From NCBI GenBank assembly GCA_022842785.1, contig JALHOW010000009.1:1-64000 (forward strand): 64,000 nucleotides of DNA, given 5' to 3'. How positions within the stretch are numbered: position 1 is the stretch's first letter; each line of letters starts with the position of its first letter. Made by a program: the position numbers and the translations under genes. This DNA comes from Hyphomicrobiaceae bacterium (GTDB taxonomy: Bacteria; Pseudomonadota; Alphaproteobacteria; Rhizobiales; Hyphomicrobiaceae). A model generated the notes under the pieces. It made no database searches. It had not been told where the DNA came from and worked only from the letters and a program-made list of their open reading frames with translations. Positions 1-8,890 of the stretch are shown here, piece after piece.

Positions 1-58
1 CGTAGGCGAAGCCAACGGATTTACAGTCCGTCCCCTTTAGCCACTCGGGCACCTCTCC
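1..58 (-). tRNA. tRNA-Tyr (GUA), 3' part cut by window edge
   Basis: Read on the minus strand, position 58 begins a tRNA acceptor stem (GGAGAGG), followed by the D arm (CCCGAGTGG) and an anticodon stem-loop whose centre is CTGTAAA, giving anticodon GUA for tyrosine. The long D-arm/variable-arm pattern fits a class II tRNA such as tRNA-Tyr. The variable arm runs off the left edge, so the T arm and the 3' end are not present. Confidence 0.93.
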
Positions 59-88
59 ACGCACAGCAACGGGCAGCAAAACCGCTGA

Positions 89-105
89 GGGAGGCTTGGC
101 CTCCC
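89..105. other. GC-rich hairpin between tRNA-Tyr and the aminotransferase gene
   Basis: GGGAGGC (89-95) and GCCTCCC (99-105) form a perfect 7 bp stem with a 3-nt loop. It lies between the tRNA start and the 3' end of the aminotransferase gene, where a terminator for that gene would be expected, but no U-tract follows on either strand. It is either a weak terminator or an incidental palindrome. Confidence 0.3.
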
Positions 106-196
106 GGCCTCGTCCCGTGCTGGAAGCCCGCCTTATCGGGGCCTAAGCCCGCCCTGTCAATGCTTATCAGGCACGCAGGGCGAGCCGGCCGGCCGA

Positions 197-1426
197 TTAG
201 CCGGTCGCCTTGTCCCGCAAGGGCACCACATTGTGCATGGATGCCGTGCCCTGGGAGAGGAAGCGCTTGATATTGCGCGCCGCCTGGCGAATGCGGTGCT
301 CGTTCTCGACGATGGCGATGCGGACATAGCCCTCGCCGTGCTCGCCGAAGCCGATGCCGGGGGCGACGGCGACCTCAGCCTTCTCGACGAGCAGCTTCGA
401 GAATTCGAGACTGCCGACCTCGCGGAAGGCCTCGGGGATGGGTACCCAGGCAAACATCGATGCACCGGGCGGCTCGAAATTCCAGCCGGCGTTGCCGAAG
501 CTCTCGACCAGCACGTCGCGGCGGCGCTTGTACGTGGCGCGCATCTCGTGAATGCAGTCATCCGGGCCGTTGAGAGCCGCGGCAGCTGCAACCTGGATCG
601 GCGTGTATGCGCCATAGTCGAGGTAGCTCTTCACGCGGGCGAGCGCTGCAAGCAGGCGCTCATTGCCGACAGCGAAGCCCATGCGCCAGCCGGCCATGGA
701 GTAGGTCTTCGACATCGAAGTGAACTCGACGGCGACATCCATGGCACCCGGCACTTGGAGAAGCGAGGGCGGCGGGTTGGCGTCGTCGAAGTAGACTTCG
801 GCATAGGCGAGATCCGAGAGTAGGATCAGCTCGTTCTGCTTCGCGAACTGCACGAGCTCGCGATAGAAATCGAGGCTTGCGACGTGCGCTGTCGGGTTCG
901 CCGGATAGCAGACAACGAGGGCGATCGGCTTGGGGATCGAGTGCTTGACGGCCCGCTCGAGTGCCGGAAAGAACGCGGGCGTCGGGTCAGCCGGCACTGA
1001 GCGGATCACGCCGCCGGCCATCAGGAAGCCGAAGGCGTGGATCGGGTAGCTCGGGTTCGGCACGATCACCACGTCGCCCGGCGCTGTGATGGCCTGCGCC
1101 ATGTTGGCGAAGCCTTCCTTCGAGCCGAGCGTGGCCACGACCTGGGTATTGGGGTTCAGCTTCACGCCAAAGCGGCGGCCGTAATAGGCCGCCTGGGCTT
1201 TCAGCAGGCCGTTGATACCCTTGGAGGCCGAATAGCGATTGGTCCGCGGCTTGCCCACGGTCTCGACGAGCTTTTCCGTGATATGCCGCGGCGTCGGCAG
1301 GTCCGGATTGCCCATGCCGAGATCGATGATGTCGGCGCCGCGAGCTCGTGCCTGGGCCTTGAGCTTGTTCACTTCCGCAAAGACGTAGGGCGGGAGGCGC
1401 TTGATGCGATGGAAATCCTCGATCAC
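197..1426 (-). CDS. PLP-dependent class I aminotransferase (AlaC / LL-DAP aminotransferase-like)
   Basis: A 409-residue fold-type I aminotransferase, cytoplasmic. The PLP-binding lysine is K240 in the SMSKTYSMAGWRMGF block. N177 in YPANP and D205 in SDLAY are the usual cofactor ligands, and the N-terminal LGMGNPDLPTP block is typical of the AlaC/YfdZ/LL-diaminopimelate aminotransferase group. Members make alanine/glutamate or act on diaminopimelate-related substrates, and the exact substrate cannot be read here. The start is GTG at 1426, preceded by GAGG seven bases upstream. The gene stands alone on the minus strand between tRNA-Tyr and the divergent phaC. In related bacteria such a gene is often next to homoserine dehydrogenase, but that is not seen in this window. 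Confidence 0.88.
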   Translation of the reverse strand: MIEDFHRIKRLPPYVFAEVNKLKAQARARGADIIDLGMGNPDLPTPRHITEKLVETVGKPRTNRYSASKGINGLLKAQAAYYGRRFGVKLNPNTQVVATLGSKEGFANMAQAITAPGDVVIVPNPSYPIHAFGFLMAGGVIRSVPADPTPAFFPALERAVKHSIPKPIALVVCYPANPTAHVASLDFYRELVQFAKQNELILLSDLAYAEVYFDDANPPPSLLQVPGAMDVAVEFTSMSKTYSMAGWRMGFAVGNERLLAALARVKSYLDYGAYTPIQVAAAAALNGPDDCIHEMRATYKRRRDVLVESFGNAGWNFEPPGASMFAWVPIPEAFREVGSLEFSKLLVEKAEVAVAPGIGFGEHGEGYVRIAIVENEHRIRQAARNIKRFLSQGTASMHNVVPLRDKATG

Positions 1427-1715
1427 GGCAGAACCTCAATTTGCTCAAGGGGCATAAGATAGCCGGCCGCCGCTCGTGCGGGCGACCGAGCTGGCACGGT
1501 CTACTCTATTGCGCGGATTCCCGCCAGAGTGAGGCAGGGACGGCTCACGGAGGTGATATCGTAATCATGGGGCCGGCCTGCGATTGCCAGTTCGGGGGGC
1601 CACAGCTAAGAGTTGACTTAACGTGCGCTGATTAGTCCCTCGCGCGACCCGCGGGAATCACCCTCAATTGCGCGGTGGCTCCAGGTGGTGGCGCTTGCTC
1701 GCCTGGAATGCCCGC

Positions 1716-3557
1716 ATGCCCAAGAAAACCCCGGAAGTGCCCGCAAAGTCCCCTGCAACCCGAGTGGACTGGACGCAGTACATGGTCAACGATCCGGAAG
1801 CCTTCACGCGCAACATGGTGCGCCTGGTCGAGGAGGGCGGCAAGGCCTGGGCAGCTCTGATCGAGCGCTCGGAGAAGTCCAACGGCGCGATGAGCCCGCC
1901 GAGCGACATGAACGAGGCCACCCACATCGTCGGCGAGATTATGCGCCAATGGTTCAGCGATCCTGTCCGGGCCGCAGAATCACAGAGCGATCTCATGCGC
2001 GGCTACGTGGACGTGTGGAACACGACCGTACGCCGCATGATGGGCGAGGAGGTCGAGGACGTCGCGAAGCCGGAGCCCGGCGATGCCCGCTTCCGCGACG
2101 CGGAATGGACGAGCAACCCGTACTTCGATTTCTGGAAGCAGGCGTATCTCGTCACCTCGCACTGGGCCGAGAAGGTCATCGATGACACCGAGGGCTTCGA
2201 CGAGCGCACGCGCCAGCGCGCCGAATACTATTTCCGCCAGGTCGCGAGCGCATTCTCGCCGTCCAATTTTCCGCTGACGAATCCGGAGGTCATGCGCGAG
2301 ACGTTCAAGTCCAACGGCGAGAACCTCGTGCGCGGTGTCGGCAACCTCCTGACCGACCTCGAAACCTCGGGCGATGTTATCAAGATCAGCCAGACGGACA
2401 CGAGTGCCTTCGAGGTCGGCCGCAATCTCGCGATCACGCCCGGCAAGATCGTCTTCCAGAACGATATCTTCCAGCTCATCCAGTACACGCCCTCAACGCC
2501 CAAGGTGCGCGAGGTGCCGCTGCTGATCGTCCCGCCGTGGATCAACAAGTTCTATATCCTCGATCTCACCGAGCAGAAATCCTTCATCCGCTACATCGTC
2601 TCGCAGGGCTTCACGGTCTTCGTCGTGTCGTGGGTCAATCCCGACAGGCGTCTCGCGAACAAGACCTTCGAGGACTACATGCGCGAGGGTATTCATGCCG
2701 CGACCGATGCGGTGCAGCGCGAGACCGGGCAGGAGAAGATCAACATCGTCGGCTATTGCGTCGGCGGTACGCTGCTCGCGACCACGCTCGCCTATGATGC
2801 CGCGACGGGGCGCGATAACTACAACTCGGCGACATTCTTCGCGGCGCAGGCGGATTTCACCAAGGCCGGCGACCTGCTGCTCTTCATCGACGATGCGCAG
2901 CTCAAGGCACTCGAGGAAATGATGGCCGAGCGCGGCTATCTCGATGGCTCACGCATGGCGACCGTCTTCAATCTGCTGCGCCCGCGCGATCTCATCTGGC
3001 CGTACATCGTCAACAACTACATGCTCGGCAAGACGCCCTTCCCGTTCGATCTCCTGTACTGGAATCAGGATTCGACACGGATGCCGCCAGCCAACCACAG
3101 CTTCTATCTGCGCGAGTTCTACAAGGACAACAAGCTCGCCAAGGGCGAGCTGAAGATCGGCGGCATTACGCTCGACATGAGCAAGGTCAAGCTGCCGGTC
3201 TACGAGCTCGCTGCGCGTGAAGATCACATCGCGCCGGCGAAGTCCGTGTTCATCAGCTCGCGGCTCTTCGGTGGGCCGGTCGAGTATGTGATGGCCGGCT
3301 CGGGCCACATCGCCGGCGTGATCAATCCGCCGCTCGAGGGCCGCCCGCCCAAGTACCAGTTCTGGACGAATCCCGATCGCGTCGAGAAGATCGAGGAGTG
3401 GCTCGAAGGGGCCAAGGAGACGCCGGGCTCCTGGTGGCCACATTGGATGAGCTGGCTGAAGAAGCGCTCGGGCAGCACGATCGGAGCGCGCGAGCCCGGC
3501 ACAACGCTCGGTGTGATCGAGGACGCGCCCGGCTCATACGTGCGCGCGAAATCTTAG
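1716..3557 (+). CDS. phaC: class I poly(3-hydroxyalkanoate) synthase
   Basis: Polymerises 3-hydroxyacyl-CoA into PHA storage granules. With the ATG at 1716 the product has 613 residues, normal for class I PhaC. The lipase-like box GYCVGG holds the catalytic nucleophile C348. The other triad members are D503 (AREDHIAP) and H531 (GSGHIAG). An N-terminal PhaC_N region precedes the alpha/beta-hydrolase core, with the conserved PPWINKFYILDL block. A longer TTG start at 1668 is possible, but its extra residues look non-conserved, and the ATG has GGA at a workable distance. No phasin, phaA/phaB or phaR is adjacent. The 3' end converges on the TIGR02186 gene. Confidence 0.95.
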   Translation: MPKKTPEVPAKSPATRVDWTQYMVNDPEAFTRNMVRLVEEGGKAWAALIERSEKSNGAMSPPSDMNEATHIVGEIMRQWFSDPVRAAESQSDLMRGYVDVWNTTVRRMMGEEVEDVAKPEPGDARFRDAEWTSNPYFDFWKQAYLVTSHWAEKVIDDTEGFDERTRQRAEYYFRQVASAFSPSNFPLTNPEVMRETFKSNGENLVRGVGNLLTDLETSGDVIKISQTDTSAFEVGRNLAITPGKIVFQNDIFQLIQYTPSTPKVREVPLLIVPPWINKFYILDLTEQKSFIRYIVSQGFTVFVVSWVNPDRRLANKTFEDYMREGIHAATDAVQRETGQEKINIVGYCVGGTLLATTLAYDAATGRDNYNSATFFAAQADFTKAGDLLLFIDDAQLKALEEMMAERGYLDGSRMATVFNLLRPRDLIWPYIVNNYMLGKTPFPFDLLYWNQDSTRMPPANHSFYLREFYKDNKLAKGELKIGGITLDMSKVKLPVYELAAREDHIAPAKSVFISSRLFGGPVEYVMAGSGHIAGVINPPLEGRPPKYQFWTNPDRVEKIEEWLEGAKETPGSWWPHWMSWLKKRSGSTIGAREPGTTLGVIEDAPGSYVRAKS

Positions 3558-3657
3558 TTTTCGCGCCGCGCCTGCTGGCAAGTCTCCAACCATCTGGCGT
3601 TGTGCCATGGCGCGGCCCCCATGTGGCAACGGTGTACGCCGTGGCGCCAGAGGCCGA

Positions 3658-4599
3658 CTAAGCCTTGTTGCGGTTGAAGACGTACGACGCGAGCATCCCG
3701 GCGCCGACGGCGATGAGTACCGTCAGGACGCCGTAGAAAAAGGGATGATCGAAGGCGAAGCGGTGGACGAAATGCTCGAGGCCCTCGCGCTCGAGATCGA
3801 GCTTCGTCGTGTAGGTGCTGAGCAGCTCACCGTCCCGGAAGAGATAGACCCGCGTCTCGAAGGCGCCGACCGTTACGGTTGCCGGCATGTCGAAGGCCGA
3901 GCGGAAGAGGCTGCGTCCGACGAAAGCCACGCCGTATTCATCCTGCTGATAGAGGCGATCGCGCCGCTTGAGGCGCACCACCGCATCGCGCCACTCCCGG
4001 ATCTCGTCGGCGGTCAGGTTGCGGGCCGAGCGGTGGAAGGTCATGGGTACAAAATCGAAGCCGATGCCGCTCGACTTGAGCACGTCGTCGGAGGCGACCT
4101 CGTCGAGCGGACGCGTGGAGCTGATCGCATAGTAGCTCGGCACGCTCGTGAAGGTTGTCGAGGAGGTATTGATCCAAAGGCCGCCGACGTTGCTCTTCTT
4201 GCGGGCGACGAGCCGCGAAGGCGCTCCCGAGATAACGATGACAACATCGTAGAGGCCTGATTCCGCGCTCGCCTGGCGGCTGTTGTCGACGGCGCCAAAG
4301 ACGATGATGCCCGTTCCCGAGAAGGTTGAGGTCACCGCAATCCGGCGGGTGGAAACATCCGCATGGACGGCTTCGCGAGGGAGCGACGGGCCTTCCGGCG
4401 CGCGGACTTCGGGGGCGACCGGCGTCGGCGGTGCGATCTGTGGGGCGGGGACCGGCTGGAGCGGCACTGTCGGCGGCTGCGGCGGGAGTGGTGGTGGTGG
4501 CGTCTGGCCGACAGCGGGCCACAACAGCGCGCACGCCGTCAGCAGGCCTGCAGCGAGTGCCGCGATCGTGCCGCTATGTCCGGCGCGCACGCCCATCAC
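3658..4599 (-). CDS. TIGR02186 family membrane-anchored protein
   Basis: A 313-residue protein with an N-terminal signal/anchor (AALAAGLLTACALLW), a proline-rich linker (about 33-60), an extracytoplasmic beta-rich domain (STRRIAVTSTFSGTGIIVFG onward) and one C-terminal membrane helix (GVLTVLIAVGAGMLASYVF) ending in NRNKA. This matches the alphaproteobacterial TIGR02186 family of unknown function. Its start overlaps the stop of the upstream TauE/SafE gene by four bases (4596-4599), so the two are probably translationally coupled and may work together at the inner membrane. That pairing is recurrent in Alphaproteobacteria. The role is unknown. Confidence 0.82.
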   Translation of the reverse strand: MMGVRAGHSGTIAALAAGLLTACALLWPAVGQTPPPPLPPQPPTVPLQPVPAPQIAPPTPVAPEVRAPEGPSLPREAVHADVSTRRIAVTSTFSGTGIIVFGAVDNSRQASAESGLYDVVIVISGAPSRLVARKKSNVGGLWINTSSTTFTSVPSYYAISSTRPLDEVASDDVLKSSGIGFDFVPMTFHRSARNLTADEIREWRDAVVRLKRRDRLYQQDEYGVAFVGRSLFRSAFDMPATVTVGAFETRVYLFRDGELLSTYTTKLDLEREGLEHFVHRFAFDHPFFYGVLTVLIAVGAGMLASYVFNRNKA

Positions 4600-5519
4600 G
4601 GTCTCCCGAGCGGCGTGAGCGAGAAAAGCTCGCCCGGATGCACGACGAGGCTCCAGGCGAGCCGAAGCGCAACCAGCAGCACGATGCCGGCAAGAAGAAA
4701 GCGGAGCTGCTCACCCCTGAGGCGCTGGCCCGCGATGGCACCGAATTGGGCACCGATGACGCCGCCGACGATCAGCAGGAGCGCGAGCGTGGCGTCGACG
4801 GTCTGGTTCTGCGTCGCGTGCAGGATGGTCGTGGCCGCGGTCACAAACGTGATCTGGAAGAGCGAGGTCCCGACGACCACATTGGTCGGCACCTTGAGCA
4901 GGTAGATCATGGCGGGGACCATGATGAAGCCGCCGCCCACACCCATGATGGCCGCGAGAAAGCCGACGAAGACGCCGAGCACCAGCGGCGGGAGCGCGCT
5001 GATGTAGAGCTTCGAGCGGTGAAAGCGCATCTTGAACGGTAGGCGGTGCACCCAGTTGTGCTGTCCGCGCTGGCGGCTTGCGGGCGCGACACCTGACTTC
5101 AACTGCCGAAGTGCGTTGATGCTCTCGATCATCATGAGACTGCCGATGACCCCGAGCATGGTCACGTAGCTGATGATGACAAAGAGGTCGAACTGGCCCG
5201 CACGGCGCAGCGCTTTCACGGCCTCGACGCCGAACACCGAGCCGACGATACCGCCCGTGAGCAGGATCGTGCCCATTTTGAAGTCGATGTTGCGCCGCCG
5301 GTATTGGGCGAGCGCCCCCGACACGGACGACGCCACGATCTGCGCGGCCTCGGTACCGACGGCGACGGCCGAGGGGACGCCGGTGAAGATCAGCAGCGGT
5401 GTCATCAGAAACCCGCCACCGACCCCGAACATGCCCGACAGAAAGCCGACCGACGCCCCCATCCCGATGAACAGGAAGAGGTTGGCGGACATCTCGGCGA
5501 TCGGCAGATAGATGTTCAC
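4596..5519 (-). CDS. sulfite exporter TauE/SafE family membrane protein
   Basis: A 307-residue polytopic inner-membrane protein. Two homologous halves each begin with the family's glycine-rich motif: GMFGVGGGFLMTPLL near residue 30 and IMGVGGGFIMVPAM near residue 190. About eight membrane helices are visible. The family exports sulfite, sulfoacetate or other organosulfur anions, and substrate cannot be deduced. The GTG at 5519 is the longest start, and ATG at 5495 (MSANLF) is an alternative because neither has a strong ribosome site. It forms a two-gene unit with the TIGR02186 gene. Confidence 0.87.
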   Translation of the reverse strand: MNIYLPIAEMSANLFLFIGMGASVGFLSGMFGVGGGFLMTPLLIFTGVPSAVAVGTEAAQIVASSVSGALAQYRRRNIDFKMGTILLTGGIVGSVFGVEAVKALRRAGQFDLFVIISYVTMLGVIGSLMMIESINALRQLKSGVAPASRQRGQHNWVHRLPFKMRFHRSKLYISALPPLVLGVFVGFLAAIMGVGGGFIMVPAMIYLLKVPTNVVVGTSLFQITFVTAATTILHATQNQTVDATLALLLIVGGVIGAQFGAIAGQRLRGEQLRFLLAGIVLLVALRLAWSLVVHPGELFSLTPLGRP

Positions 5520-5816
5520 TTTGCGGCGCCGGATACGGATGCTGCGGGGTTGCAGGTTTGGGCGAGGGGCACGCCAACGACGGCAACATTGCCCAGGGCG
5601 GGGCCTGAGCCTCGTGTCGGCCGGACGTGTTCTCGGGACTAGATACCGGGTGCTATAAGCCCTGAGGACGCGCGGCGCGTCAATGCGTTGTTGAGATCGA
5701 TCGTTCCGTTTTTCAACGGTGTCATCCGCTGAGTGCGCAGCATGCGCACCGGCAGCGCTTGCATCCTTGCTGGCCCGAGGTTTTTCGTGATTGCGGAAGC
5801 GGCGGCGAAGGGCCCG

Positions 5817-8423
5817 CTACTGGCGCACGGACTGCCAGCCTTGGCCCAGGCCCCGACTGTCGTTGGCTTCCCCTTCCACGGCCTTCGCGCGCCACTGGAT
5901 GACGAGCACATCCGCGGATCTCACACTGGCGCTGTCGAGCTTTGCGAGCACGGCGTCGCGGCGGCGCGTTGCATCCTTGTCGCCACTGCGTGCGGCGAGC
6001 GTATACCACTTATAGGCTTCGATGTTGTTGGCCGGCACGCCGAGGCCGCTCTCGTAGAGGATGCCGAGATTGTACTGGCTGTCGGCGAGACCGCGGCTCG
6101 CGGCTTCCGTGAACCACTGCACGGCCGAGGGATAATCGGGGCTCATGCCGGGCCGCCCGGCACTAAGTACGGCGAGATTGTGCATGGCGCGGACGTTGCC
6201 TTGCTCGGCGGCGCGGTTGTACCAGACGCGCGCGCGCCCCGGATCGGCGGTGACGCCGAGGCCGCGTTCGTAGAGGGCGCCGAGACGATACTGTGCGGCG
6301 GCGAGGCCCTGGGTGGCGGCGCGCTGGTACCAAGTTGCGGCCTGGCCGAAGTCCTGGGGAATGCCTTTACCTTCGGCGTAGCGCGCAGCCACCTCGAATT
6401 GGGCCCTTGGGTCGCCCTTCGATGCAGCATGACGCAGGGAGAGCGGCCCGAGCAGGGCTGGCGGCATTTCGACCGATCGCGACATCGTCGGCATGTCGCC
6501 CCGCGACATCGTCGGGTTGTCGCCCGTGGCAGTGGGCACAGTGGCGACGGGCGAGCTTACTGGCGCTGGCCCTTGGCCGACGGTGGTGATGAGATCGGCC
6601 GTCGTGGTCGTAACCAGAGACGCCGGCACGGATGGCTGAACAACCGGGGTCGAGAGGTTCGCCTTCTGGATGGGCTCAATTGGCTGAGCCTTCTCCGGTG
6701 CTGCGTCGTCACTCGGCTCTTCGGCTGCCGCCTGCACGGGTGACCCGATCAGGTGGGACGTATCGCCGGTCCGCGTCGCGCCAGCACCGAAGCCGGAGAG
6801 GTAGCCCCGCAAGCTCGGGCCTGCAACGAGCCAGAAGCCGGCGAGCAGGAAGGCGGCAAAACTTGCAACGAGCAGAATACTAGGGCGCGGCAGAGACCGG
6901 CCAACTGAGGCGCGGGGCGCAGACGGTGCCTCGCTCGAGACCTTCTCGGCGGCGCGTCGTGCCATGGCGATCATCGCGTGACGGTCGACGTCGCCGGCGG
7001 CGGTCATGTGCGGTGGCGGTGTGCCCTGCGCCGCGGGGCGCGGACGGCGAGGTGCGGGAGGGATATCGGCTGGTGCGACCGGCAGCTCGGCACTCCCTGG
7101 AAGCTCGACGGCCATTCCCTGAGGCCCAGGGAGATCGATGTGTTCCTCACGGGGAGGCTCGGGCGTTCGCACGCTGAATGCTGGCGACACCTCGGGCTGG
7201 GCTGGTGCGCGTGCACGCATGAGAACGTCGTGGTTCCGCTCCTGGGCGTTCTCGATGGCTTCGACGCGGTCGATCAGATGCTGCATGGCCTGCTGCATCG
7301 TATCGAGTGCCTCGGCGTTCTGGGCGTCGCCCTGCCGCTGCTCGCCGATGAAGGCGTCGAGCATGGCGGTGAGCTCGACGAGGCGGGGATCGCTGCCCAT
7401 GGCGTGAGCTGCGTGCGCAGCAGGCGCTTCGCTGCGGATCGCCTCAGCGACACGCTCGGCGGCGGCGGAGGCGATCGCACTGAGTTTTTCGTCCGTCGGC
7501 GCGAGGGCGCCAAGGAGCCGTGTCATCTGCTCGTCGGACAGGCTCTGGCGGAGATCCGAGAGCCGGCTCTCGATGACATCGAGCCGCCCGAGCTGACGCT
7601 GGGCTCGATCGAGCTGGACAACAAGATCGCCGACTTGCTGTTCGACGCTCTTCAAGGCGTCGGGATTGGTGTCTGGTCGGGCACTGATCTCGTTCAGCGC
7701 GCGATCGAAGCGCTGCTCGAACTGGTCGAAGCGCGCGCCGATGGCGACCAGAGCGTTGTGCGGATTGTGGGCGGCCAGCGACTGCTCGACGCGGTCGGCA
7801 ATATCGGCAAAACGCGCCTCGAGCCGGGAAGGATCGATGGCCCTTTCGGCCGGTGCCGCCAAAGTGGGCGAAGAGGGTGCGGCCATCGGCGGCACGACGG
7901 TGGATTGAGCTGAGAGGACTTCCTCACCGGATTCGCCGAAAGGGGACTTACTCGGCGCTGTCATGGGCGCCTGGGTAAACTCAGGCCCTGCAAAATCGGG
8001 AAGTGCCGAACGCAGCGCCGGCGGCGCATCGTCCACCGGTCGTTGCGCACTCATGATTGCGTGCCGCAGCTCGGCGCGGACAGTTTCTGGCAGTATCCCC
8101 TCTGCGTCGTCGGTGGGGCGTGCCGCGTGCGCGCGCGGCTCGGCATCGGTCAGACGCTCGGAAAAGGACGACATCGCCGCCTCGATCCGGTCGATGGCGG
8201 CGCTGTATTCGTGGGGCAAGCTCGGCTTAGCGGTGCTGGCGCGATCCGAAAGTGCTGCAACGCGCCCCTGCATGTCGTGGAGCGCTTCGGTATGCCGCGA
8301 GCCCGCGTCCGTGAGCTCATGAGCGAGGCTGTCGAGCAGGCTTTTGAGATCGACGGGAGGGCCGTCGGCGCCGTAGCCGTTCGCCCTGGGCTTTGCAGTG
8401 TCCTCATCGCCTGCCATTTCCAT
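5817..8423 (-). CDS. PodJ-like SEL1-repeat protein with coiled coil and single membrane segment
   Basis: An 868-residue protein in three parts. Residues 1-500 are cytoplasmic and largely helical, with predicted coiled coil (about 200-400), then a Pro-rich linker and the conserved block DRHAMIAMARRAA at about 480. One membrane helix follows at 515-537. The periplasmic part ends in four to five SEL1-like repeats (about 665-850; recurring A-x-YxLGxLYExGxGV and AxxWYxxAAxxG patterns). This is the architecture of the polar organiser PodJ of Caulobacter and related rhizobial localisation factors, but without a recognisable C-terminal peptidoglycan-binding domain. A role in polarity or cell-envelope organisation is inferred. 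The start is ATG at 8423, with no operon partner. Confidence 0.83.
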   Translation of the reverse strand: MEMAGDEDTAKPRANGYGADGPPVDLKSLLDSLAHELTDAGSRHTEALHDMQGRVAALSDRASTAKPSLPHEYSAAIDRIEAAMSSFSERLTDAEPRAHAARPTDDAEGILPETVRAELRHAIMSAQRPVDDAPPALRSALPDFAGPEFTQAPMTAPSKSPFGESGEEVLSAQSTVVPPMAAPSSPTLAAPAERAIDPSRLEARFADIADRVEQSLAAHNPHNALVAIGARFDQFEQRFDRALNEISARPDTNPDALKSVEQQVGDLVVQLDRAQRQLGRLDVIESRLSDLRQSLSDEQMTRLLGALAPTDEKLSAIASAAAERVAEAIRSEAPAAHAAHAMGSDPRLVELTAMLDAFIGEQRQGDAQNAEALDTMQQAMQHLIDRVEAIENAQERNHDVLMRARAPAQPEVSPAFSVRTPEPPREEHIDLPGPQGMAVELPGSAELPVAPADIPPAPRRPRPAAQGTPPPHMTAAGDVDRHAMIAMARRAAEKVSSEAPSAPRASVGRSLPRPSILLVASFAAFLLAGFWLVAGPSLRGYLSGFGAGATRTGDTSHLIGSPVQAAAEEPSDDAAPEKAQPIEPIQKANLSTPVVQPSVPASLVTTTTADLITTVGQGPAPVSSPVATVPTATGDNPTMSRGDMPTMSRSVEMPPALLGPLSLRHAASKGDPRAQFEVAARYAEGKGIPQDFGQAATWYQRAATQGLAAAQYRLGALYERGLGVTADPGRARVWYNRAAEQGNVRAMHNLAVLSAGRPGMSPDYPSAVQWFTEAASRGLADSQYNLGILYESGLGVPANNIEAYKWYTLAARSGDKDATRRRDAVLAKLDSASVRSADVLVIQWRAKAVEGEANDSRGLGQGWQSVRQ

Positions 8424-8785
8424 TCCCCTTGCCGCGCGGGCGTCAACAGCACCTTTCTGTCGCGCTCCCCCTGAGTGGGCCTAGGGAAGAAGCCGGACTC
8501 GAGCGTCAGCGGCTTTCGTGCGTCGGCAGTGATGCAACTCGGGCCACGACGCGGGACGAATCCATGGAACATTGAGAACGACGCTCGCAAGGCACCGTAA
8601 ACTTTTGGTTAAGCTCACACTGACAACGGAGAAAAATCGGCAAACCGAACTCGGCACGCGCCACCGGCAGCGATGCGAATCACACGACACTTGAACATCG
8701 TACGTAAGGAAGCTTGCGTGAGCCAGCGTTGACAATCACTGGTTGTGAATTGCCAGCGGCACAATCACGCGCTCCAGGCCCTGGA
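8424..8785. other. long intergenic region between gcvPB and the SEL1 gene; no gene seen
   Basis: No convincing coding sequence is seen here. The left half should hold the promoter of the minus-strand SEL1 gene. The right end, near 8771-8801, carries two adjacent perfect hairpins, each with a 7 bp stem (GCTCCAG/CTGGAGC and GGAGCGG/CCGCTCC). They lie downstream of gcvPB in its direction of transcription and may act as its terminator, although no U-tract follows. Confidence 0.5.
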
Positions 8786-8890
8786 GCGGCTATTCCGCTC
8801 CAGCTTGCGCCAGCTCCTGTACCGCTGCGGCTTTCGCCGGCTCTATTCAGCTGCGGCTTTCGCCAGGTCTATTCCGCTGCGGCTTTCGCC
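8786..8890 (-). repeat. four-copy degenerate 26-bp tandem repeat spanning the gcvPB stop codon
   Basis: On the minus strand the units 8865-8890, 8839-8864, 8812-8838 and 8786-8811 share the core GGCGAAAGCCGCAGC, and all but the third then read GAATAG. The first two differ at only a few bases, the third is 27 bp and diverged, and the fourth is most diverged. The gcvPB stop (TAG, 8869-8871) lies inside the first unit, so the last residues (AAKAAAE) are encoded by the repeat and further copies extend into the 3' untranslated region. Confidence 0.75.

Noticed and set aside
1613-1636. TTGACT upstream of phaC as a sigma-70 -35 element
   Set aside because: No matching -10 hexamer occurs at 16-18 bases.
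8481-8735. Open reading frame of 84 codons between the SEL1 gene and gcvPB
   Set aside because: No ribosome site, unusual residue composition (Ser/Cys/Arg-rich) and no recognisable fold; likely chance.
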